NCBI GenBank assembly: GCA_002406115.1 | Contig: DHNC01000001.1 | Span: forward strand, 1-13,133 | Direction: 5' to 3' | Source of the DNA: Christensenella sp. UBA4626 | GTDB taxonomy: Bacteria; Bacillota; Clostridia; Christensenellales; UBA1242 | DNA length: 13,133 bases | Shown: one piece after another, positions 6,527 through 13,133 of the stretch | How positions within the stretch are numbered: the stretch's first letter is position 1 | Layout: each line of letters begins with the position of its first letter | Position numbers and translations under genes: made by a program | The notes under the pieces: model-generated | The model's database searches: none | The model's input: only the letters and a program-made list of their open reading frames with translations | Told to the model about the DNA's origin: nothing

Positions 6527-7117
6527 ATGACAGAAATTTGCATTCAAGTGGAAGAAACTTTTGAGCAAGCAAAAGCCATTTTAGCCAAATCCGGTTTTGA
6601 GTTTGGGGAGGCGTTCACAAATTTTGACACATATTATTCCACTTTGACCTCGGCAGAAGATGAGGAATATCAAACGCTTTTGAAAAACTCAATTGTTGTA
6701 AGGCATATTGTTGGCGACAATTGCGATGTGAAAAATGTTGTGTATAAAAACAAAACTCTTGATGCTCACGGCAATGTGATTGACGAAGTTAAAACAAAAG
6801 TTAAAGTTGACGATATTGAAAAAGCAAAACAAATTTTTAAAAACCTTGGCTTGAACTGTTGGTGTGATTATGCCGTCAATAACTTTGAAATGAAAAAAGG
6901 CGAACTTTCCGTCGACCTTCAATATGTTGAAAACTTGGGCACTTTTGTGGAAATTGAGGAATATCCTTCGATAAAAACCCTACCCGACACAAAAAAATTT
7001 GCTATTTTAAAAAACATCGTCAAAGATTTGGGATTTAAGATGATAGGCAATGATTATAGTTGCAAAAAGCCATACATGTTCCTTTTGAAAAACCACACAA
7101 ATCGTACAGTAATTTGA
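6527..7117 (+). CDS. CYTH-domain-like protein, probably degenerate
   Basis: CYTH proteins (class IV adenylate cyclase and thiamine triphosphatase relatives) are cytoplasmic tunnel-fold enzymes acting on triphosphates. The 196 residues fit the family length. The most telling block is LSVDLQYVENLGTFVEIE at 127-144, matching the family's aspartate followed by LGxFxEIE. VVRH near 57-60 and VVYKNK near 71-76 match the central strands. The hallmark N-terminal ExExK is not intact: residues 3-7 read EICIQ. The expected Lys/Arg pair before the DLQYVENLG strand is also missing. It may bind a ligand without turning it over, or have a changed substrate. The start is firm: AAAGGAGG lies four bases before ATG 6527. 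It is last in the pepF run and is followed by a terminator. The CYTH assignment is fairly sure, catalysis is not. Confidence 0.75.
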   Translation: MTEICIQVEETFEQAKAILAKSGFEFGEAFTNFDTYYSTLTSAEDEEYQTLLKNSIVVRHIVGDNCDVKNVVYKNKTLDAHGNVIDEVKTKVKVDDIEKAKQIFKNLGLNCWCDYAVNNFEMKKGELSVDLQYVENLGTFVEIEEYPSIKTLPDTKKFAILKNIVKDLGFKMIGNDYSCKKPYMFLLKNHTNRTVI

Positions 7118-7124
7118 TAATCCT

Positions 7125-7158
7125 TGCTTGCGGACAAAATGTTTGCAGGCATTTTTTT
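7125..7158 (+). terminator. Intrinsic terminator ending the pepF-CYTH run
   Basis: TGCTTGCGGAC (7125-7135) pairs with GTTTGCAGGCA (7141-7151) over 11 positions, three of them G-U, around a five-base loop. Seven T residues (7152-7158) follow directly. It lies eight bases after the CYTH stop and upstream of the uvrB promoter, so uvrB is transcribed separately. Confidence 0.88.
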
Positions 7159-7165
7159 AATATAC

Positions 7166-7194
7166 TTGTTAAATTGTTTGTTTTGGTGTATCAT
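7166..7194 (+). promoter_or_regulatory. uvrB promoter with start point at the ATG
   Basis: TTGTTA (7166-7171) is followed after 17 bases by TATCAT (7189-7194). Transcription would begin about seven bases later, at or next to the uvrB ATG (7201). No purine-rich ribosome site lies in the last 12 bases before the ATG, consistent with a leaderless mRNA. Another start further upstream, between the terminator and 7188, cannot be excluded. Confidence 0.5.
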
Positions 7195-7200
7195 AAATAT

Positions 7201-9156
7201 ATGGAATATAGAAAATTTGAACTTAAGTCGAAGTACCAACCAACGGGTGACCAACCGCAAGCGATTGAATCCTTGGTGGAAGGCATAAATGACGGATTGA
7301 CAAGTCAGGTGCTTAAAGGTGTCACAGGTAGTGGCAAAACTTTTACAATGGCAAACATTATTGCGCAAACAAACCGCCCTACTTTGGTTTTGGCACACAA
7401 CAAAACTTTGGCGGCACAACTATGCAACGAGTTTAGAGAGTTTTTTCCTAACAATCGTGTGGAATTTTTTGTAAGTTATTACGACTATTATCAGCCGGAA
7501 GCCTACATCGTTTCAAGCGACACGTATATTGAAAAAGACATGAGCGTGAACGACGAAATTGATAAATTACGTCACAGTGCCACAAGCAGTTTGTTTGAAC
7601 GCAGCGACACCATTGTGGTTGCGTCCGTTTCTTGCATTTATGGTTTGGGTGCGCCAAAAGAATATTATGATTTGCACATTTCTTTGCGTGTTGGGGACAA
7701 AATGACCCGTGAGGAATTGATAAAAAGGCTTATCAATATCCAATATGAGCGCAATGACATAGATTTTCACCGAAGCACTTTCCGTGCGCATGGCGATATT
7801 GTGGATATTTTCCCAGCGGACAGCAGTGAGCGAGCGATAAAAGTTGAATTTTTTGATGATGAAATTGAGTCGATAAGTGAATTTGAAGTGGTTTCCGGTC
7901 ATGTCATAAGCAAACTTAAACACGCCTTTATCTTCCCTGCCAGCCACTATGCGGTGGGAAGCGAAAAACTGCAAAAAGCACTTGAACAAATCCGAAAAGA
8001 TGCCATCGAACGTGAAAAATATTTTGCTGACCAAGGCAAATACATTGAGGCGCAACGCATAAGGGAAAGGACAAATTATGATATTGAGATGATGCAAGAA
8101 ATGGGATATTGCTCGGGCATCGAAAACTACTCCCGCTATTTTGACGGGCGTGAGCCGGGCGAGCCACCTTACACTTTGCTGGATTATTTCCCAAAAGACT
8201 TTTTGTTGTTTGTGGACGAAAGTCACATCACCTTGCCGCAAGTGCGTGGGATGTACAACGGCGACCGAGCACGCAAAACCAGCCTTGTTGAATACGGTTT
8301 CCGCCTGCCAAGTGCCTACGACAACCGCCCTCTCAATTTTGAGGAATTTAACCACAGAATTGGGCAAGCGATTTATGTTTCCGCCACGCCAAACCCTTAC
8401 GAATTGGGTCTTTCTGGCAACACTGTGGAGCAAATCATACGTCCAACCTATTTGCTTGACCCAGAAATTGAAGTGCGTCCAAGCAACGGTCAAGTGGACA
8501 ATTTGTATGACGAAATCAACAAAACGATTGCAAAAAAAGGCAAAGTTTTGGTGACAACCTTAACCAAAAAAATGGCGGAAGATTTGTGCACCTATTTTGG
8601 AGAAAACGGCATAAGGGTCAAGTATTTGCATAGCGATATTGACACTTTGGAACGTATAAAAATTATCAATGAACTGCGTGCGGACGAGTTTGACGTGCTG
8701 GTTGGTATAAATCTGTTGCGTGAAGGATTGGACTTGCCGGAAGTCACCCTTGTTGCCATACTCGACGCCGACAAAGAAGGATTTTTGCGAAGTGCCACCT
8801 CACTTATCCAGATTATCGGACGTGCCGCACGAAACAGTGAAAGCAGAGTTATTATGTACGCCGACAACATCACGGACAGTATGCGTATTGCAATTGACGA
8901 AACAAATTATAGGCGAGAAAAGCAACAAGCCTACAACATTGAACACAATGTTAAGCCGATGACAATTAAAAAGGCGATTGTTGACACACTTAAAAATAAT
9001 ATTGACGATGACAACAAAAAACTTTCGAAATCGGACATTGCAAAGCAGATAGAAAACCTCAAAGGTATGATGAACACGGCAGCCAGCCAATTGGATTTTG
9101 AAACGGCAATCAAGTTGCGTGAAGAAATTGCCAAGTTAAAACGCAAACTGAAATAA
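7201..9156 (+). CDS. uvrB: Excinuclease ABC subunit B (UvrB)
   Basis: UvrB is loaded onto damaged DNA by UvrA, verifies the lesion with a helicase-like motor and recruits UvrC for the cuts. The 651 residues are near the family norm of about 660. Visible landmarks in order: GDQPQAI at 16-22, Walker A GVTGSGKT at 40-47, the beta-hairpin YYDYYQPEAY near 91-102 that clamps the damaged strand, the DESH box at 339-342, helicase motif VI QIIGRAARN at 537-545, and a C-terminal UVR domain from about 612 that contacts UvrC. The start at 7201 puts GDQ 16 residues in, just as in E. coli and B. subtilis. The frame stays open upstream to 7060, but that extension overlaps the CYTH gene and runs through its terminator. 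There is no clear ribosome site before 7201. Confidence 0.97.
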   Translation: MEYRKFELKSKYQPTGDQPQAIESLVEGINDGLTSQVLKGVTGSGKTFTMANIIAQTNRPTLVLAHNKTLAAQLCNEFREFFPNNRVEFFVSYYDYYQPEAYIVSSDTYIEKDMSVNDEIDKLRHSATSSLFERSDTIVVASVSCIYGLGAPKEYYDLHISLRVGDKMTREELIKRLINIQYERNDIDFHRSTFRAHGDIVDIFPADSSERAIKVEFFDDEIESISEFEVVSGHVISKLKHAFIFPASHYAVGSEKLQKALEQIRKDAIEREKYFADQGKYIEAQRIRERTNYDIEMMQEMGYCSGIENYSRYFDGREPGEPPYTLLDYFPKDFLLFVDESHITLPQVRGMYNGDRARKTSLVEYGFRLPSAYDNRPLNFEEFNHRIGQAIYVSATPNPYELGLSGNTVEQIIRPTYLLDPEIEVRPSNGQVDNLYDEINKTIAKKGKVLVTTLTKKMAEDLCTYFGENGIRVKYLHSDIDTLERIKIINELRADEFDVLVGINLLREGLDLPEVTLVAILDADKEGFLRSATSLIQIIGRAARNSESRVIMYADNITDSMRIAIDETNYRREKQQAYNIEHNVKPMTIKKAIVDTLKNNIDDDNKKLSKSDIAKQIENLKGMMNTAASQLDFETAIKLREEIAKLKRKLK

Positions 9157-9170
9157 CATTTTAATATGTT

Positions 9171-9217
9171 GCAATAAACCGATTTACTTTGCTACGCTTA
9201 CAAATTTGGTTTGTTGC
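9171..9217 (+). repeat. Dispersed copy of the bulged hairpin repeat
   Basis: GCAATAAACC (9171-9180) pairs with GGTTTGTTGC (9208-9217) with one wobble. The inner GATTT then pairs with AAATT after one unpaired T. The arms, the position of the bulge and the loop start (CTTTGCTACGCTT versus CTTCACTAACGTTCA) match the tandem copies at 71-217, although the base sequence has drifted. It sits 14 bases after the uvrB stop, in a convergent 3' spacer, on the same strand orientation as the left cluster. Confidence 0.75.
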
Positions 9218-9220
9218 ACA

Positions 9221-9254
9221 AAAAAAGACCAAAGTTTAACTTTGATCTTTTTTT
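9221..9254. terminator. Shared convergent terminator of uvrB and the surface gene
   Basis: GACCAAAG (9227-9234) faces CTTTGATC (9240-9247) around a five-base loop, with A and T runs outside (9221-9226 and 9248-9254). It can therefore stop transcription in both directions. One pair is a C-A mismatch in plus-strand RNA but a G-U pair in minus-strand RNA, so it should work better for the surface protein gene. Confidence 0.8.
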
Positions 9255-9290
9255 GTTTTTTTGCCTAAACTTCAAGCTCAAAACTGAACA

Positions 9291-12200
9291 CTATTTTTTT
9301 ACAACTGTCAGTTTGAATACGCCCGCTGTCAATGTGACAGTGTAGGTGTAATTGTCATCTGACCAGCTTGCTGCGTTTGCACCAAATGCTGCTTTTGCGG
9401 CGTCTGCTGCGGTTGAGTAGTTTGCATCGGTGAAGGTCAAAATCCATTCTCCTGCGTAGATTTGGATGCTTGAACCTGTACCGGATTTAACCACGTGGTC
9501 AGAAACTGATTTAAGTGTTGCACCTGTGTTAAGTTTGATCTCTAATGGAGTTTTGATGATAGGTTGCAATGATGTCACGGTTGCGTTGATTGTGTAGACA
9601 TTTCCGTCAACTGTGATTCTTGTATCGCTATCGCCAACTGCTGTTTCAACTTCATTAGTGCCATCAATGTAAGTATATTTAATACCCATCAATGAGTCAA
9701 CGTTTGTGGAAAGTGCTGTTGTGTTAAGTGTTGCTTTCCAACTTACACCTTCACGCACGATGACAGAAGTGTACAACTCGCCAGATTTTTCAACAATACC
9801 ATCGTATGCATTCGTCAATACTGCATTAGACCAACCGATTGTTGCACCAGTTGATGTAACGCTTGTTGCCAAAGTTGTCTTGTAAGCGGTGAAGAACTCG
9901 ACATTGATTGATGTTGCGCCGGTGATTTTGTGAACTGCTTGAGCGGTTTGTTTGTAACTGATTGCCGCTGCTGATGGAGCACTGCCTTGCATTACGCCAT
10001 CTTTGTAAACGCAAATCAATTCATACTTATTGCCGCTTGCTGCTGTTGGAGTTGCTGAAATCACAACGTAGCAATTTTCGCCAATTTCAACAGTGGTTGA
10101 TGTGCCAGTGAATGAAATTGTCTGAATTGGTTTTTGTGTTGCTGCTGTATAGTCGCTTTCTGTTCTGAACTCTGCAAATGTATATGTTGCACTGCTGCCA
10201 GATGGTTTTGAAACGCTCAATGTTACAGAATATGTCTTTTCAAATGTTGCTTTGATTTCCACATTTGCTTCCACTGTGCCAGAAGTTACATTCCAACTTA
10301 CAAATCTTGCGCCAGATTTTGCGGTAGCGCTAACTTTTGTTGAGCCAACTGTAAGAGTTGCATCAGCAACGCTATATTTTGTACCGTAATCCACTGTCAA
10401 TGTGCTTGCGCTCACTGAGCCCCAATTTGCATTGTTGACTGTGATTGTTACAGTATATTGTCTTACTGTACGAGTGAAGTTTGCGGTCACTGTTGTGTTT
10501 GCGGTGATTGTTGCACTGCCGTTTGTCCAATCTTTGAACGCATATGTGTATTGTGCTGTTTCAGTTGCCGCTGTTGCAGTTACTGTTGTTCCGTTTACTG
10601 TCAAAACATTGCCGGACACTGACAATTTTGTGCCATAAGGAACTTTTGCAACTGTAGTTTTGTCAACCGAGCCATAGCCTGCTGGGCTTGCTGCGATTGT
10701 AACAGTGAATGTTTGGATTTCCCAATTTGCAGTGTAACTTCTGTCGCCTGTGCTGCCTTTTGCAATTGTAACTGTGGTTTGTTTTGTTGTTCCATTAGAA
10801 CCAGTCCAACCGGTGAAGTTGTAACCAACTTTTGTTGGATTGTTAAGTGTGAAGTCTGCTGTTTCAATAGTGTAACTTGTTGGGTTATCAGTTGAAACTG
10901 AGCCGCCATCCAAGTTGTAACTGATTGTGTAGGTTATGATATTCCAACTTGCAGTTACTGTAATCACTCCATAACCATTTTCAGGGATTGTCAAGATGTT
11001 GCCGCTGATTGTTGCGTTAGCACCGCTAACAGTCCATCCGCCAAATGAATAACCAGTTCTTGTTGGTTGATTTAATGTTATGGTTTGCGCAGTTGATTTA
11101 ACTTGATAACTGCCAGTGTTTGCTGTGCCGACCGAGCCGCCATCGTATTCGTAATTGATATTGTAAGAAGCAGTACCAATTTCAAATTTAATGCTTGCGC
11201 TGCCGGTCAAGTTGTTTTTACCTGTCACTGTAACTGTTGCAGTACCAACGTAAATGTTGTTGCTGTAACTTACTGTGTAGTTTGCTGTATCGATAACCAC
11301 TGAATCAATTTTAACTGTAACGGTTGGCTTGATTTCGCTGCCTGTGAAGTCGTATGAAGATTGTGGCAAACTCAACATGCTGCTAGAAACAGTCTTTGCA
11401 ACGATTTTCCAACTTGCGGTCTTGTTGGTTGTTGTCTTGTCTGTGTCGTTCCATGTGTAATTTGCTGCATCTTTCAATTTGAATTCAACAGTGTATGTGC
11501 CAACATTTGTTGCACTTTGTGTGCCTGATGCGATTTCTGCATTTGCAGGGACAGTGATACCATGTGCTTGACTTGCACCATTGTATGTTTTGTCTGCTGC
11601 ATTTGTAGGCAATGTTACTGTTGCTTTGTTTACTTTAAGAACAATGCTGCCAGTGATTGTTGCATAGTTGCTTGCACTGATTTGGAAGTATACAGTCTTG
11701 CTGTCTGCCACATTTGTTACTGATGGGCAAGAAGTCAAGTTGTATGTTCCTGCTGTTGTGCCAAACTTAACTGTTGCGCCTGATGAAGGTGCGGAAACAG
11801 TCACTGAACCAGTGTGTGCCTTGCCGTCGTATGTGCCGGTGTAGCCTGTTGCAGTGTATTTGATTGTAGCACTTGTAATCTTCCAACTTGCACTGCCTGT
11901 TGAGCCTGCGTAGTTGCCTTTACCAGTGATTGTGATGGTGTAGTCGCCAACATTTGTTGCACTTGTTGTGCCACTAACTGTATAGTCTGTATCTTTAGTC
12001 AATGTCTTGCTGCCATCTTTAACTGTGATTGTAGGTGTTTTTGCGTTTCCGTCATAGGTGTAACTTGTTGCTGACAATGTAACAGCGAATGTAACTTTCT
12101 TAGCACTGATTGTCAATGTGCCGTTTGCTGTTGTGATGGTGTAGTTTGCGCTCACATCGGTTGTGCCGCTCAAAACTTTAACTCCGCTCAAAACGTTTGC

Positions 12201-13133
12201 AACGCTGCCAACATTTGTGATTGAGCCAGTAACGGTGTAACTGATTGTTTGACTTGTTGCCAAACTGCCAGATGTAATTTTTGCTGTGTTTGCTGTCAAT
12301 GCTGTGCCGTCGTAAACTTTGCTTGCGCTGTCTGCGGTGACAGTGATTGAACGCTTATCGATAGACCAGTCGACTGTTACGTCAGCGGTTGTTCCGTCGC
12401 TCCATTTGTGGTTGCCGTCAAGAGTGAATACTGCTGAGTGATTACCAGCTTTAACCATTTGAGTTGCGCCACTCTTCAATGAATAACCTTTGTTTGTTTC
12501 AAAAGTTACACCTGTTTGCGCACTGCCAGTGTATGTCAAACCAGTTTTTGCTGTTGGTTTAGCAACTCCAAGCCTATTTATCGTCAAAGTTCCGGCTGTG
12601 TAGCTAATTGTATAGTTACTTGTTGTTTCTGTTCCGCTTGCACTTGTCTTGATTACTGCTGCACTTGGTGTAATCGTTCCACTTGTTGTTACGTTTGCTG
12701 TGCTTGCGGTAAGTGTTATGCCTGTGAGTACTTGATTATTAACCAAGCCTGTGACTGTAACTTGACTTGTTCCTGTTGCTATGCTTGAACCATATGTTAT
12801 GGTTTGTGCTTTAGCTGTGATTGTTAAGGATGCTTTATTGATCTTCCATGTTATTGTCTTTTTAGCATATGTACCATCACTCCATGCATAGTTGGATGTT
12901 GGCTCTGCATATGCTGTGTAACTGTTACCATCAGTATTCGCACCTGTTGCTTTAATTGTACCTGTAAGTGTTACATTTGTGCCTGTTACACCTGTTTGTT
13001 CAACACCTGTGTAGGTCTTGTTTGTTGCTGTGTAACTTGCTGTTTTTGCACGTTCAATTGTTACATTTACAGTTTTGTCTTTTGGTGCTGTGTAGTTTGA
13101 ACTTGATGGCTTAAATGCCACAGCGATTGTTCC
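9291..13133 (-). CDS. Giant MBG/InlB-repeat surface or secreted protein (5' end outside window)
   Basis: At least 1,280 codons are visible. The frame is open to the right edge, so the GTG at 13121 is not taken as the start and any signal peptide lies outside. The protein is rich in Thr, Ser, Ala and Val, nearly free of Cys, and modular. From the edge to about 11200 there are about eight MBG/YDG-type Ig-like modules, each with a TYTG, YGS, YDG, YNG or similar turn (near 13040, 12820, 12545, 12340, 12060, 11850, 11600 and 11360). Two InlB B-repeat (Listeria-Bacteroides) modules follow at about 11160-10940 and 10940-10720, with YDGG/LDGG and GYxFxGW. Two divergent InlB-like modules (YGTK, GSV) span about 10715-10230. 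The last 310 or so residues match nothing I know. No LPXTG, hydrophobic anchor or SLH domain is seen at the C-terminus (TVVKK). Likely an adhesin-like extracellular protein. Confidence 0.88.
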   Translation of the reverse strand, partial: GTIAVAFKPSSSNYTAPKDKTVNVTIERAKTASYTATNKTYTGVEQTGVTGTNVTLTGTIKATGANTDGNSYTAYAEPTSNYAWSDGTYAKKTITWKINKASLTITAKAQTITYGSSIATGTSQVTVTGLVNNQVLTGITLTASTANVTTSGTITPSAAVIKTSASGTETTSNYTISYTAGTLTINRLGVAKPTAKTGLTYTGSAQTGVTFETNKGYSLKSGATQMVKAGNHSAVFTLDGNHKWSDGTTADVTVDWSIDKRSITVTADSASKVYDGTALTANTAKITSGSLATSQTISYTVTGSITNVGSVANVLSGVKVLSGTTDVSANYTITTANGTLTISAKKVTFAVTLSATSYTYDGNAKTPTITVKDGSKTLTKDTDYTVSGTTSATNVGDYTITITGKGNYAGSTGSASWKITSATIKYTATGYTGTYDGKAHTGSVTVSAPSSGATVKFGTTAGTYNLTSCPSVTNVADSKTVYFQISASNYATITGSIVLKVNKATVTLPTNAADKTYNGASQAHGITVPANAEIASGTQSATNVGTYTVEFKLKDAANYTWNDTDKTTTNKTASWKIVAKTVSSSMLSLPQSSYDFTGSEIKPTVTVKIDSVVIDTANYTVSYSNNIYVGTATVTVTGKNNLTGSASIKFEIGTASYNINYEYDGGSVGTANTGSYQVKSTAQTITLNQPTRTGYSFGGWTVSGANATISGNILTIPENGYGVITVTASWNIITYTISYNLDGGSVSTDNPTSYTIETADFTLNNPTKVGYNFTGWTGSNGTTKQTTVTIAKGSTGDRSYTANWEIQTFTVTIAASPAGYGSVDKTTVAKVPYGTKLSVSGNVLTVNGTTVTATAATETAQYTYAFKDWTNGSATITANTTVTANFTRTVRQYTVTITVNNANWGSVSASTLTVDYGTKYSVADATLTVGSTKVSATAKSGARFVSWNVTSGTVEANVEIKATFEKTYSVTLSVSKPSGSSATYTFAEFRTESDYTAATQKPIQTISFTGTSTTVEIGENCYVVISATPTAASGNKYELICVYKDGVMQGSAPSAAAISYKQTAQAVHKITGATSINVEFFTAYKTTLATSVTSTGATIGWSNAVLTNAYDGIVEKSGELYTSVIVREGVSWKATLNTTALSTNVDSLMGIKYTYIDGTNEVETAVGDSDTRITVDGNVYTINATVTSLQPIIKTPLEIKLNTGATLKSVSDHVVKSGTGSSIQIYAGEWILTFTDANYSTAADAAKAAFGANAASWSDDNYTYTVTLTAGVFKLTVVKK

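Noticed and set aside
7060..7200. Upstream extension of uvrB to an ATG at 7060
   Set aside because: It would overlap the CYTH gene and read through its terminator hairpin. The added 47 residues have no counterpart in UvrB, whereas the 7201 start matches the family.
7567..8493. 308-codon open frame antisense to uvrB
   Set aside because: It lies wholly inside a well-conserved uvrB. Its translation shows no family features, and it looks like a codon-bias shadow.
13119..13121. GTG as the start of the surface protein
   Set aside because: The frame remains open to the window edge, the sequence there is already inside an Ig-like module, and no signal peptide follows. The gene continues beyond the window.
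9291..13133. Recent horizontal acquisition of the surface gene, based on its higher GC than the spacers
   Set aside because: By eye, parts of uvrA and uvrB reach similar GC, so composition does not set the gene apart. No integrase, transposase or attachment repeats flank its visible end.

Overview
The window reads as chromosomal DNA from a low-GC member of the Bacillota. The best guess is an uncultivated gut Clostridia-like lineage; this is inferred from AT-rich spacers, strong GGAGG-type ribosome sites, near-consensus sigma-A promoters, a Clostridia-like UvrA and a giant MBG/InlB-repeat surface protein. No rRNA marker is present, so the placement is tentative.

Layout. Positions 1-325 are an AT-rich gene-free stretch holding three tandem copies of a hairpin repeat and the uvrA terminator. 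uvrA (326-3154, minus) is the complete excinuclease damage-recognition ATPase. Upstream of it, also on the minus strand, is a small two-TM protein (3324-3725) with its own promoter and terminator. A divergent promoter region (3726-3924) separates these from a plus-strand run: an M3-family oligoendopeptidase F (3925-5688), two adjacent paralogous winged-helix-like proteins each ending in one membrane segment (5748-6119 and 6130-6495), and a degenerate CYTH-domain protein (6527-7117). A clear intrinsic terminator at 7125-7158 closes this run. uvrB (7201-9156) follows with its own promoter. A dispersed copy of the hairpin repeat and a shared convergent terminator lie between uvrB and the 3' end of a giant secreted/surface protein (9291 to beyond the right edge, minus).

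How the genes work together. UvrA and UvrB are partners in nucleotide excision repair but here lie about 4 kb apart on opposite strands, with unrelated genes between them. No LexA-type GAAC-N4-GTTC box was found near either promoter. The pepF/winged-helix/CYTH run looks like a co-oriented transcription unit, but no shared function can be read from the sequence. The surface protein is an independent locus.

Most worth a second look: the hairpin repeat family with a conserved bulge (three tandem copies plus one distant copy), the pair of tail-anchored winged-helix paralogs, the CYTH protein lacking its signature motif, an apparently leaderless uvrB, an inverted repeat on the uvrA -10 box, and an uncharacterised C-terminal region of about 310 residues in the surface protein. 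No defence system, CRISPR array or mobile element with a transposase was found.
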